Shown piece after piece: positions 1-11,700 of a stretch of DNA of 64,000 nt; position 1 is the stretch's first letter; each line of letters starts with the position of its first letter. Location of the stretch: NCBI GenBank assembly GCA_947396885.1, contig OX377206.1, positions 45,987,631-46,051,630 on the forward strand, given 5' to 3'. Below the pieces are notes generated by a model. The model saw only the letters and a list, made by a program, of their open reading frames with translations, did no database searches and was not told where the DNA came from. The stretch comes from Heligmosomoides polygyrus polygyrus. Lineage: Eukaryota > Nematoda > Chromadorea > Rhabditida > Heligmosomidae. The position numbers and the translations under genes were made by a program.

Positions 1-42
1 TAGGGCACGCCTTCTGAATCCCTATGCACCTTGGACGACGTC
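1..42. repeat. Monomer class a1 (type copy)
   Basis: The a1 unit is 42 bp. Its diagnostic middle is CCCTATGCACC followed by TTGGACGACGTC. A variant beginning TACGG and carrying CTGTATCCC (first at 1176) is always followed by a4 instead of a2. A variant with CCCAGTGCATC or CCCAGTGCACC marks the right domain (46.6, 49.0, 50.6, 59.3, 61.7, 63.4 kb). Read on the minus strand the unit is 14 codons without a stop, which explains many accidental open frames. Confidence 0.9.
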
Positions 43-85
43 TAGGGCACGCATTCAAAATCCCCGACTCACGAAGGTCGACGTC
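43..85. repeat. Monomer class a2 (type copy)
   Basis: The a2 unit is 43 bp on the left of the window and 42 bp on the right. Its mark is GCATTCAAAATC, or CATTCGAAATC. In the left part the middle reads CCCCGACTCACGAAGG. From about 42 kb on it reads CCTGACTCACG, CCTGACTTACG or CATGACTTACG. Left-domain copies often have GGTCGACGTC, which overlaps the GTCGAC and GACGTC palindromes; others have GGACGACGTC. The 43-bp length shifts any reading frame by one base, so long translations cannot cross it. Confidence 0.9.
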
Positions 86-126
86 TAGGGTAGCCTTCTG
101 AATGCTGACGCACGTTGAACGACGTC
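86..126. repeat. Monomer class a3 (type copy)
   Basis: The a3 unit is 41 bp when it opens with TAGGGTAGCC (usually after a2) and 42 bp when it opens with TAGGGCACGCC (usually after a6). Its middle is GAATGCTGACGCACG followed by TTGAACGACGTC. Variants include GGCTGACGCACGTAG with a broken core CCACGTC (first at 251), CGCTGACGCACATTG with AAAGACGTC, and copies ending in GACGTG instead of GACGTC before a special a4. These variants are useful markers of the larger duplicated blocks. Confidence 0.9.
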
Positions 127-168
127 CAGTGTTCGCGTTTTGAATCTATACCCACGCTGGGCGACGTC
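127..168. repeat. Monomer class a4 (type copy)
   Basis: The a4 unit is 42 bp, opens with CAGTGTTCGCC and ends with CACGTTGGGCGACGTC. Variants seen are GCGTTTTG (this copy), CCTTTCGAATC, CCTTTTTAATC, TCTATACCC against TCTCTACCC, and CACCCTGGGC or CACGATGGGC near the end. The TTTTTAATC form always follows an a3 ending in GACGTG and labels one subfamily, at about 5.3, 14.8, 23.1, 24.7, 28.7, 28.9, 32.4, 33.6, 38.2, 39.4, 51.4, 52.0 and 53.7 kb. Confidence 0.9.
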
Positions 169-210
169 TGCGGCACTTCTTCTGAACCCTGATGTACGTT
201 GAACGACGTC
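169..210. repeat. Monomer class a5 (type copy)
   Basis: The a5 unit is 42 bp, opens with TGCGGCACTTC and carries GAACCCTGACGTACG before TTGAACGACGTC. Most copies contain the 8-bp palindrome ACGTACGT; this copy has GATGTACG instead. A short form (40 bp) reads GAACCTGAGGTAGTTG, and another reads GAAACTGACG (41 bp). ACTTCCTCTG and ACTACTTCTG forms are common to the right of about 34.9 kb, and the first also appears at about 25 kb. Confidence 0.9.
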
Positions 211-250
211 TAGCTCCCCCTCCTAATTATTACATAAGTTGGACGACATC
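211..250. repeat. Monomer class a6 (C-tract monomer, type copy)
   Basis: The a6 class is the most divergent. Its left third is replaced by a C-tract after TAGC or TAGCT, followed by a T/A-rich middle such as TAATCATTACGTAAG and then TTGGACGACGTC. Length varies with the C-tract. Subtypes seen: CCTAATTATTACATAAG with GACATC core (this copy); TAATCATTACGTAAG (commonest, holding the palindrome TTACGTAA); ACCTAATC or ACATAATC with TACGTAGGTGG; CTCACCCCTAATC; CTCTAGTCATTACATAATTTGG; TAATCATTACGAAAG; and TTACATAATTTGGACGGCGTC, which has lost the core. Each subtype tracks particular superrepeats. Confidence 0.9.
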
Positions 251-581
251 TAGGGCACGCCTTCTGAAGGCTGACGCACGTAGAACCACGTCCAGTGTTC
301 GCCTTTTGAATCTCTACCCACGCTGGGCGACGTCTGCGGCACTTCTTCTGAACCCTGACGTACGTTGAACGACGTCTAGCTCCCCCTCCTAATTATTACA
401 TAAGTTGGACGACATCTAGGGCACGCCTTCTGAATGCTGACGCACGTTGAACGACGTCCAGTGTTCGCGTTTTGAATCTCTACCCACGTTGGGCGACGTC
501 TGCGGCACTTCTTCTGAACCTGAGGTAGTTGAACGACGTCTAGCCCCCCCCCCCTAATCATTACGTAAGTTGGACGACGTC

Positions 582-751
582 TAGGGCACGCCTTCTGAAT
601 CCCTGTGCACCTTGGACGACGTCTAGGGCACGCATTCAAAATCTCCGACTCACGAAGGACGACGTCTGCGGCACTTCTTCTGAACCCTGACGTACGTTGA
701 ACGACGTCTAGCTCCCCCACCCCCTAATCATTACGTAAGTTGGACGACGTC
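582..751. repeat. Four-monomer HOR variant a1-a2-a5-a6
   Basis: Units are a1 582-623, a2 624-666, a5 667-708 and a6 709-751. The a2 copy has CTCCGACTCACG and joins directly to TGCGGCAC, so a3 and a4 are missing with the phase kept. The same a2-to-a5 joint occurs repeatedly, for example near 3010, 5670, 6250, 8005, 11150, 15190, 16020, 26720, 29940 and 35730. A clean two-monomer deletion at the shared GACGTC core is the simplest origin. Confidence 0.88.
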
Positions 752-1175
752 TAGGGCACGCCTTCTGAATCCCTATGCACCTTGGACGACGTCTAGGGCA
801 CGCATTCGAAATCCCCGACTCACGAAGGTCGACGTCTAGGGTAGCCTTCTGAATGCTGAAGCACGTTGAACGACGTCCAGTGTTCGCCTTTCGAATCTCT
901 ACCCACGTTGGGCGACATCTGCGGCACTTCTTCTGAACCCTGACGTACGTTGAACGACGTCTAGCTCCCCCCCCCTAATCATGACGTAAGTTGGACGACG
1001 TCTAGGGCACGCCTTCTGAACTCTGACGCACATTGAAAGACGTCCAGTGTTCGCCTTTTGAATCTCTACCCACGATGGGCGACGTCTGCGGCACTTCTTC
1101 TGAACCCTGACGTACGTTGAACGACGTCTAGCTCCCCCCCCTCACCCCTAATCATTACGTAAGTTGGACGACGTC

Positions 1176-1339
1176 TACGGCACGCCTTCTGTATCCCTAT
1201 GCACCTTGGACGACGTCCAGTGTTCGCCTTTTGAATCTCTACCCACGTTGGGCGACGTCTGCGGCACTTCTTCTGAAACTGACGTACGTTGAACGACGTC
1301 TAGCTTCCCCCCTAATCATTACGTAAGTTGGACGACGTC
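1176..1339. repeat. Four-monomer HOR variant a1-a4-a5-a6
   Basis: Units are a1 (TACGG form, CTGTATCCC) 1176-1217, a4 1218-1259, a5 (41-bp GAAACTG form) 1260-1300 and a6 1301-1339. Here a2 and a3 are skipped. The TACGG form of a1 occurs near 6930, 8730, 10070, 11870, 13605, 16705, 18135, 19110, 22635, 30785 and 36565, in each case followed by a4. Two further TACGG copies, near 23945 and 52880, are followed by a2 instead, so the linkage is strong but not absolute. Confidence 0.85.
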
Positions 1340-4300
1340 TAGGGCACGCCTTCTGAATCCCTATGCACCTTGGACGACGTCTAGGGCACGCATTCAAAAT
1401 CCCCGACTCACGAAGGACGACGTCTAGGGTAGCCTTCTGAATGCTGACGCACGTTGAACGACGTCCAGTGTTCGCCTTTTGAATCTCTACCCACGCTGGG
1501 CGACGTCTGCGGCACTTCTTCTGAACCCTGACGTACGTTGAACGACGTCTAGCTCCCCCTCCTAATTATTACATAAGTTGGACGACATCTAGGGCACGCC
1601 TTCTGAATGCTGACGCACGTTGAACGACGTCCAGTGTTCGCCTTTTGAATCTATACCCACGTTGGGCGACGTCTGCGGCACTTCTTCTGAACCTGACGTA
1701 CGTTGAACGACGTCTAGCCCCCCCCCCCCTAATCATTACGTAAGTTGGACGACGTCTGCGGCACTTCTTCTGAACCCTGACGTACGTTGAACGACGTCTA
1801 GCTCCCCCACCCCCTAATCATTACGTAAGTTGGACGACGTCTAGGGCACGCCTTCTGAATCCCTATGCACCTTGGACGACGTCTAGGGCACGCATTCGAA
1901 ATCCCCGGCTCACGAAGGTCGACGTCTAGGGTAGCCTTCTGAATGCTGAAGCACGTTGAACGACGTCCAGTGTTCGCCTTTCGAATCTCTACCCACGTTG
2001 GGCGACGTCTGCGGCACTTCTTCTGAACCCTGACGTACGTTGAACGACGTCTAGCCCCCCCCCCCTAATCATTACATAATTTGGACGGCGTCTGGGGCAC
2101 GCCTTCTGAATCCCTATGCACCTTGGACGACGTCTAGGGCACGCATTCAAAATCCCCGACTCACGAAGGTCGACGTCTAGGGTAGCCTTCTGAATGCTGA
2201 CGCACGTTGAACGACGTCCAGTGTTCGCCTTTTGAATCTATACCCACGTTGGGCGACGTCTGCGGCACTTCTTCTGAACCTGACGTACGTTGAACTACGT
2301 CTAGCTCCCCCCCCCCCCTAATCATTACGTAAGTTGAACGACGTCTAGGGCACGCCTTCTGAATCCCTATGCACCTTGGACGACGTCTAGGGCACGCATT
2401 CAAAATCCCCGACTCACGAAGGTCGACGTCTAGGGTAGCCTTCTGAATGCTGACGCACGTTGAACGACGTCCAGTGTTCGCGTTTTGAATCTATACCCAC
2501 GCTGGGCGACGTCTGCGGCACTTCTTCTGAACCCTGATGTACGTTGAACGACGTCTAGCTCCCCCTCCTAATTATTACATAAGTTGGACGACATCTAGGG
2601 CACGCCTTCTGAAGGCTGACGCACGTAGAACCACGTCCAGTGTTCGCCTTTTGAATCTCTACCCACGCTGGGCGACGTCTGCGGCACTTCTTCTGAACCC
2701 TGACGTACGTTGAACGACGTCTAGCTCCCCCTCCTAATTATTACATAAGTTGGACGACATCTAGGGCACGCCTTCTGAATGCTGACGCACGTTGAACGAC
2801 GTCCAGTGTTCGCCTTTTGAATCTATACCCACGTTGGGCGACGTCTGCGGCACTTCTTCTGAACCTGACGTACGTTGAACGACGTCTAGCCCCCCCCCCC
2901 CCCTAATCATTACGTAAGTTGGACGACGTCTAGGGCACGCCTTCTGAATCCCTATGCACCTTGGACGACGTCTAGGGCACGCATTCAAAATCTCCGACTC
3001 ACGAAGGACGACGTCTGCGGCACTTCTTCTGAACCCTGACGTACGTTGAACGACGTCTAGCTCCCCCACCCCCTAATCATTACGTAAGTTGGACGACGTC
3101 TAGGGCACGCCTTCTGAATCCCTATGCACCTTGGACGACGTCTAGGGCACGCATTCGAAATCCCCGGCTCACGAAGGTCGACGTCTAGGGTAGCCTTCTG
3201 AATGATGAAGCACGTTGAACGACGTCCAGTGTTCGCCTTTCGAATCTCTACCCACGTTGGGCGACGTCTGCGGCACTTCTTCTGAACCCTGACGTACGTT
3301 GAACGACGTCTAGCCCCCCCCCCCCCTAATCATTACATAATTTGGACGGCGTCTGGGGCACGCCTTCTGAATCCCTATGCACCTTGGACGACGTCTAGGG
3401 CACGCATTCAAAATCCCCGACTCACGAAGGTCGACGTCTAGGGTAGCCTTCTGAATGCTGACGCACGTTGAACGACGTCCAGTGTTCGCCTTTTGAATCT
3501 ATACCCACGTTGGGCGACGTCTGCGGCACTTCTTCTGAACCTGACGTACGTTGAACTACGTCTAGCTCCCCCCCCCCCTAATCATTACGTAAGTTGAACG
3601 ACGTCTAGGGCACGCCTTCTGAATCCCTATGCACCTTGGACGACGTCTAGGGCACGCATTCAAAATCCCCGACTCACGAAGGTCGACGTCTAGGGTAGCC
3701 TTCTGAATGCTGACGCACGTTGAACGACGTCCAGTGTTCGCGTTTTGAATCTATACCCACGCTGGGCGACGTCTGCGGCACTTCTTCTGAACCCTGATGT
3801 ACGTTGAACGACGTCTAGCTCCCCCTCCTAATTATTACATAAGTTGGACGACATCTAGGGCACGCCTTCTGAAGGCTGACGCACGTAGAACCACGTCCAG
3901 TGTTCGCCTTTTGAATCTCTACCCACGTTGGGCGACGTCTGCGGCACTTCTTCTGAACCCTGACGTACGTTGAACGACGTCTAGCTCCCCCACCCCCTAA
4001 TCATTACGTAAGTTGGACGACGTCTAGGGCACGCCTTCTGAATCCCTATGCACCTTGGACGACGTCTAGGGCACGCATTCGAAATCCCCGACTCACGAAG
4101 GTCGACGTCTAGGGTAGCCTTCTGAATGCTGAAGCACGTTGAACGACGTCCAGTGTTCGCCTTTCGAATCTCTACCCACGTTGGTCGACGTCTGCGGCAC
4201 TTCTTCTGAACCCTAACGTACGTTGAACGACGTCTAGCTCCCCCTCCTAATTATTACATAAGTTGGACGACATCTAGGGCACGCCTTCTGAATGCTGACG

Positions 4301-5750
4301 CACGTTGAACGACGTCCAGTGTTCGCCTTTTGAATCTCTACCCACGTTGGGCGACGTCTGCGGCATTTCTTCTGAACCGTGACATACGTTGAACGACGTC
4401 TAGCCCCCCCCCCCCCACCTAATCATTACGTAGGTGGGACGACGTCTAGGGTACGCCTTCTGAATCCCTATGCACCTTGGACGACCTCTAGGGCACGCCT
4501 TCTGAATGCTGACGCACGTTGAACGACGTCCAGTGTTCGCCTTTTGAATCTCTACCCACGTTGGGCGACGTCTGCGGCACTTCTTCTGAACCCTGACGTA
4601 CGTTGAACGACGTCTAGCTCCCCCTGCTAATTATTACATAAGTTGGACGACATCTAGGGCACGCCTTCTGAATGCTGACGCACGTTGAACGACGTCCAGT
4701 GTTCGCCTTTCGAATCTCTACCCACGTTGGTCGACGTCTGCGGCACTTCTTCTGAACCCTGACGTACGTTGAACGACGTCTAGCTCCCCCTCCTAATTAT
4801 TACATAAGTTGGACGACATCTAGGGCACGCCTTCTGAATGCTGACGCACGTTGAACGACGTCCAGTGTTCGCCTTTTGAATCTCTACCCACGTTGGGCGA
4901 CGTCTGCGGCATTTCTTCTGAACCGTGACATACGTTGAACGACGTCTAGCCCCCCCCCCCCCACCTAATCATTACGTAGGTGGGACGACGTCTAGGGTAC
5001 GCCTTCTGAATCCCTATGCACCTTGGACGACCTCTAGGGCACGCCTTCTGAATGCTGACGCACGTTGAACGACGTCCAGTGTTCGCCTTTTGAATCTCTA
5101 CTCACCCTGGGCGACGTCTGCGGCACTTCATCTGAACCGTGACATACGTTGAACGACGTCTAGCCCCCCCCCCCACATAATCATTACGTAGGTGGGACGA
5201 CGTCCAGGGCACGCATTCAAAATCCTGACTCACGAAGGACGACGTCTAGGGCACGCCTTCTGAAAGCTGACGCACGTTGAACGACGTGCAGTGTTCGCCT
5301 TTTTAATCTCTACCCACGTTGGGCGACGTCTGCGGCACTTCTTCTGAACCGTGACGTACATTGAACGACGTCTAGCCCCCCCCCCCACCTAATCATTACG
5401 TAGGTGGGACGACGTCTAGGGCACGCCTTCTGAATCCCTATGCACCTTGGACGACGTCTAGGGCACGCCTTCTGAATGCTGACGCACGTAGAACCACGTC
5501 CATTGTTCGCCTTTCGAATGTCTACCCACGTTGGGCGACGTCTGCGGCACTTCTTCTGAACCCTGACGTAAGTAGGACGACGTCTAGGGCACGCCTTCTG
5601 AATCCCTATGCACCTTGGACGACGTCTATTGCACGCATTCAAAATCTCCGACTCACGAAGGACGACGTCTGCGGCACTTCTTCTGAACCCTGACGTACGT
5701 TGAACGACGTCTAGCTCCCCCCCCCCCCTAATCATTACGTAAGTTGGACG

Positions 5751-8700
5751 ACGTCTAGGGCACGCCATCTGAATCCCTATGCACCTTGGACGACGTCTAG
5801 GGCACGCTTTCGAAATCCCCGACTCACGAAGGTCGACGTCTAGGGTAGCCTTCTGAATGCTGACGCACGTTGAACGACGTCCAGTGTTCGCCTTTTGAAT
5901 CTATACCCACGTTGGGCGACGTCTGCGGCACTTCTTCTGAACCTGACGTACGTTGAACTACGTCTAGCTCCCCCTCCTAGTTATTACATAAGTTGGACGA
6001 CATCTAGGGCACGCCTTCTGAATGCTGACGCACGTTGAACGACGTCCAGTGTTCGCGTTTTGAATCTCTACCCACGTTGGGCGACGTCTGCGGCACTTCT
6101 TCTGAACCTGAGGTAGTTGAACGACGTCTAGCCCCCCCCTAATCATTACGTAAGTTGGACGACGTCTAGGGCACGCCTTCTGAATCCCTATGCACCTTGG
6201 ACGACGTCTAGGGCACGCATTCAAAATCTCCGACTCACGAAGGACGACGTCTGCGGCACTTCTTCTGAACCCTGACGTACGTTGAACGACGTCTAGCTCC
6301 CCCACCCCCTAATCATTACGTAAGTTGGACGACGTCTAGGGCACGCCTTCTGAATCCCTATGCACCTTGGACGACGTCTAGGGCACGCATTCGAAATCCC
6401 CGACTCACGAAGGTCGACGTCTAGGGTAGCCTTCTGAATGCTGAAGCACGTTGAACGACGTCCAGTGTTCACCTTTCGAATCTCTACCCACGTTGGGCGA
6501 CGTCTGCGGCACTTCTTCTGAACCCTGACGTACGTTGAACGACGTCTAGCCCCCCCCCCCCCCTAATCATTACATAATTTGGACGGCGTCTGGGGCACGC
6601 CTTCTGAATGCTGACGCACGTTGAACGACGTCCAGTGTTCGCCTTTTGAATCTCTACCCACGTTGGGCGACATCTGCGGCACTTCTTCTGAACCCTGACG
6701 TACGTTGAACGACGTCTAGCTCCCCCCCCCTAATCATGACGTAAGTTGGACGACGTCTAGGGCACGCCTTCTGAACTCTGACGCACATTGAAAGACGTCC
6801 AGTGTTCGCCTTTTGAATCTCTACCCACGATGGGCGACGTCTGCGGCACTTCTTCTGAACCCTGACGTACGTTGAACGACGTCTAGCTCCCCCCCCCTCA
6901 CCCCTAATCATTACGTAAGTTGGACGACGTCTACGGCACGCCTTCTGTATCCCTATGCACCTTGGACGACGTCCAGTGTTCGCCTTTTGAATCTCTACCC
7001 ACGTTGGGCGACGTCTGCGGCACTTCTTCTGAAACTGACGTACGTTGAACGACGTCTAGCTCCCCCCCTAATCATTACGTAAGTTGGACGACGTCTAGGG
7101 CACGCCTTCTGAATCCCTATGCACCTTGGACGACGTCTAGGGCACGCATTCAAAATCCCCGACTCACGAAGGACGACGTCTAGGGTAGCCTTCTGAATGC
7201 TGACGCACGTTGAACGACGTCCAGTGTTCGCCTTTTGAATCTCTACCCACGCTGGGCGACGTATGCGGCACTTCTTCTGAACCCTGACGTACGTTGAACG
7301 ACGTCTAGCTCCCCCTCCTAATTATTACATAAGTTGGACGACATCTAGGGCACGCCTTCTGAATGCTGACGCACGTTGAACGACGTCCAGTGTTCGCCTT
7401 TTGAATCTATACCCACGTTGGGCGACGTCTGCGGCACTTCTTCTGAACCTGGCGTACGTTGAACTACGTCTAGCTCCCCCCCCTAATCATTACGTAAGTT
7501 GGACGACGTCCAGGGCACGCCTTCTGAATCCCTATGCACCTTGGACGACGTCTAGGGCACGCATTCAAAATCCCCGACTCACGAAGGTCGACGTCTAGGG
7601 TAGCCTTCTGAATGCTGACGCACGTTGAACGACGTCCAGTGTTCGCCTTTTGAATCTATACCCATGCTGGGCGACGTCTGCGGCACTTCTTCTGAACCCT
7701 GATGTACGTTGAACGACGTCTAGCTCCCCCTCCTAATTATTACATAAGTTGGACGACATCTAGGGCACGCCTTCTGAATGCTGACGCACGTTGAACGACG
7801 TCCAGTGTCGCGTTTTGAATCTCTACCCACGTTGGGCGACGTCTGCGGCACTTCTTCTGAACCTGAGGTAGTTGAACGACGTCTAGCCCCCCCCCTAATC
7901 ATTACGTAAGTTGGACGACGTCTAGGGCAAGCCTTCTGAATCCCTATGCACCTTGGACGACGTCTAGGGCACGCATTCAAAATCTCCGACTCACGAAGGA
8001 CGACGTCTGCGGCACTTCTTCTGAACCCTGACGTACGTTGAACGACGTCTAGCTCCCCCACCCCCTAATCATTACGTAAGTTGGACGACGTCTAGGGCAC
8101 GCCTTCTGAATCCCTATGCACCTTGGACGACGTCTAGGGCACGCATTCGAAATCCCCGACTCACGAAGGTCGACGTCTAGGGTAGCCTTCTGAATGCTGA
8201 AGCACGTTGAACGACGTCCAGTGTTCGCCTTTCGAATCTCTACCCACGTTGGGCGACGTCTGCGGCACTTCTTCTGAACCCTGACGTACGTTGAACGACG
8301 TCTAGCCCCCCCCCCCCTAATCATTACATAATTTGGACGACGTCTAGGGCACGCATTCGAAATCCCCGACTCACGAAGGTCGACGTCTAGGGTAGCCTTC
8401 TGAATGCTGAAGCACGTTGAACGACGTCCAGTGTTCGCCTTTCGAATCTCTACCCACGTTGGGCGACATCTGCGGCACTTCTTCTGAACCCTGACGTACG
8501 TTGAACGACGTCTAGCTCCCCCCCCCCCCTAATCATGACGTAAGTTGGACGACGTCTAGGGCACGCCTTCTGAACGCTGACGCACATTGAAAGACGTCCA
8601 GTGTTCGCCTTTTGAATCTCTACCCACGATGGGCGACGTCTGCGGCACTTCTTCTGAACCCTGACGTACGATGAACGACGTCTAGCTCCCCCCCCCCTCA

Positions 8701-11700
8701 CCCCTAATCATTACTTAAGTTGGACGACGTCTACGGCACGCCTTCTGTATCCCTATGCACCTTGGACGACGTCCAGTGTTCGCCTTTTGAATCTCTACCC
8801 ACGTTGGGCGACGTCTGCGGCACTTCTTCTGAAACTGACGTACGTTGAACGACGTCTAGCTCCCCCCCCTAATCATTACGTAAGTTGGACGACGTCTAGG
8901 GCACGCCATCTGAATCCCTATGCACCTTGGACGACGTCTAGGGCACGCTTTCGAAATCCCCGACTCACGAAGGTCGACGTCTAGGGTAGCCTTCTGAATG
9001 CTGACGCACGTTGAACGACGTCCAGTGTTCGCCTTTTGAATCTATACCCACGTTGGGCGACGTCTGCGGCACTTCTTCTGAACCTGACGTACGTTGAACT
9101 ACGTCTAGCTCCCCCTCCTAGTTATTACATAAGTTGGACGACATCTAGGGCACGCCTTCTGAATGCTGACGCACGTTGAACGACGTCCAGTGTTCGCGTT
9201 TTGAATCTCTACCCACGTTGGGCGACGTCTGCGGCACTTCTTCTGAACCTGAGGTAGTTGAACGACGTCTAGCCCCCCCCTAATTCATTACGTAAGTTGG
9301 ACGACGTCTAGGGCACGCCTTCTGAATCCCTATGCACCTTGGACGACGTCTAGGGCACGCATTCAAAATCTCCGACTCACGAAGGACGACGTCTGCGGCA
9401 CTTCTTCTGAACCCTGACGTACGTTGAACGACGTCTAGCTCCCCCACCCCCTAATCATTACGTAAGTTGGACGACGTCTAGGGCACGCCTTCTGAATCCC
9501 TATGCACCTTGGACGACGTCTAGGGCACGCATTCGAAATCCCCGACTCACGAAGGTCGACGTCTAGGGTAGCCTTCTGAATGCTGAAGCACGTTGAACGA
9601 CGTCCAGTGTTCACCTTTCGAATCTCTACCCACGTTGGGCGACGTCTGCGGCACTTCTTCTGAACCCTGACGTACGTTGAACGACGTCTAGCCCCCCCCC
9701 CCTAATCATTACATAATTTGGACGGCGTCTGGGGCACGCCTTCTGAATGCTGACGCACGTTGAACGACGTCCAGTGTTCGCCTTTTGAATCTCTACCCAC
9801 GTTGGGCGACATCTGCGGCACTTCTTCTGAACCCTGACGTACGTTGAACGACGTCTAGCTCCCCCCCCTAATCATGACGTAAGTTGGACGACGTCTAGGG
9901 CACGCCTTCTGAACTCTGACGCACATTGAAAGACGTCCAGTGTTCGCCTTTTGAATCTCTACCCACGATGGGCGACGTCTGCGGCACTTCTTCTGAACCC
10001 TGACGTACGTTGAACGACGTCTAGCTCCCCCCCCCCTCACCCCTAATCATTACGTAAGTTGGACGACGTCTACGGCACGCCTTCTGTATCCCTATGCACC
10101 TTGGACGACGTCCAGTGTTCGCCTTTTGAATCTCTACCCACGTTGGGCGACGTCTGCGGCACTTCTTCTGAAACTGACGTACGTTGAACGACGTCTAGCT
10201 CCCCCCCTAATCATTACGTAAGTTGGACGACGTCTAGGGCACGCCTTCTGAATCCCTATGCACCTTGGACGACGTCTAGGGCACGCATTCAAAATCCCCG
10301 ACTCACGAAGGACGACGTCTAGGGTAGCCTTCTGAATGCTGACGCACGTTGAACGACGTCCAGTGTTCGCCTTTTGAATCTCTACCCACGCTGGGCGACG
10401 TATGCGGCACTTCTTCTGAACCCTGACGTACGTTGAACGACGTCTAGCTCCCCCTCCTAATTATTACATAAGTTGGACGACATCTAGGGCACGCCTTCTG
10501 AATGCTGACGCACGTTGAACGACGTCCAGTGTTCGCCTTTTGAATCTATACCCACGTTGGGCGACGTCTGCGGCACTTCTTCTGAACCTGGCGTACGTTG
10601 AACTACGTCTAGCTCCCCCCCCCCTAATCATTACGTAAGTTGGACGACGTCCAGGGCACGCCTTCTGAATCCCTATGCACCTTGGACGACGTCTAGGGCA
10701 CGCATTCAAAATCCCCGACTCACGAAGGTCGACGTCTAGGGTAGCCTTCTGAATGCTGACGCACGTTGAACGACGTCCAGTGTTCGCCTTTTGAATCTAT
10801 ACCCATGCTGGGCGACGTCTGCGGCACTTCTTCTGAACCCTGATGTACGTTGAACGACGTCTAGCTCCCCCTCCTAATTATTACATAAGTTGGACGACAT
10901 CTAGGGCACGCCTTCTGAATGCTGACGCACGTTGAACGACGTCCAGTGTTCGCGTTTTGAATCTCTACCCACGTTGGGCGACGTCTGCGGCACTTCTTCT
11001 GAACCTGAGGTAGTTGAACGACGTCTAGCCCCCCCCCCCTAATCATTACGTAAGTTGGACGACGTCTAGGGCAAGCCTTCTGAATCCCTATGCACCTTGG
11101 ACGACGTCTAGGGCACGCATTCAAAATCTCCGACTCACGAAGGACGACGTCTGCGGCACTTCTTCTGAACCCTGACGTACGTTGAACGACGTCTAGCTCC
11201 CCCACCCCCTAATCATTACGTAAGTTGGACGACGTCTAGGGCACGCCTTCTGAATCCCTATGCACCTTGGACGACGTCTAGGGCACGCATTCGAAATCCC
11301 CGACTCACGAAGGTCGACGTCTAGGGTAGCCTTCTGAATGCTGAAGCACGTTGAACGACGTCCAGTGTTCGCCTTTCGAATCTCTACCCACGTTGGGCGA
11401 CGTCTGCGGCACTTCTTCTGAACCCTGACGTACGTTGAACGACGTCTAGCCCCCCCCCCTAATCATTACATAATTTGGACGACGTCTAGGGCACGCATTC
11501 GAAATCCCCGACTCACGAAGGTCGACGTCTAGGGTAGCCTTCTGAATGCTGAAGCACGTTGAACGACGTCCAGTGTTCGCCTTTCGAATCTCTACCCACG
11601 TTGGGCGACATCTGCGGCACTTCTTCTGAACCCTGACGTACGTTGAACGACGTCTAGCTCCCCCCCCCCTAATCATGACGTAAGTTGGACGACGTCTAGG

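Larger units (their letters stand above)
1..250. repeat. Reference six-monomer higher-order repeat (a1-a6)
   Basis: This is the clearest complete HOR. It splits exactly into a1 (42 bp), a2 (43), a3 (41), a4 (42), a5 (42) and a6 (40). Each joint falls immediately after GACGTC, except the last, where the core is mutated to GACATC. The next unit at 251 is again an a3-type monomer, so a full 250-bp HOR is followed here by a four-unit version. The same six-unit order recurs many times in the left two thirds of the window, for example from 2346 and from 3606. Because the classes differ strongly from each other while copies of one class are nearly identical, the unit being amplified is the HOR and not the single monomer. 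Confidence 0.93.
1..5750. repeat. Domain 1: mixed HORs with a ~1.26-kb superrepeat
   Basis: Full six-unit HORs alternate with four-unit variants. Bases from 2346 repeat the start of the window (offset 2345), and bases from 3606 repeat those from 2346 (offset 1260). The rare a2 form with CCCCGGCTCACG at about 1905 and 3165 supports the 1.26-kb period. From about 4.2 to 5.3 kb a 546-bp repeat is visible through the a5 form GCGGCATTTC near 4360 and 4907. At 5.2-5.75 kb the subfamily with a4 TTTTTAATC appears. No gene or unique sequence is seen. Confidence 0.85.

Noticed and set aside
1..42. Full cAMP-response-type site TGACGTCA as a promoter element.
   Set aside because: The flanks are CGACGTCT or CGACGTCC, not TGACGTCA, and no TATA box or transcription start context is visible. 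Only the GACGTC palindrome itself is supported.
211..250. CENP-B-box-like motif, from the GTTGGA in a6 and similar strings.
   Set aside because: The required spacing of TTCG, A and CGGG is not met in any monomer class. Only a short chance resemblance remains.
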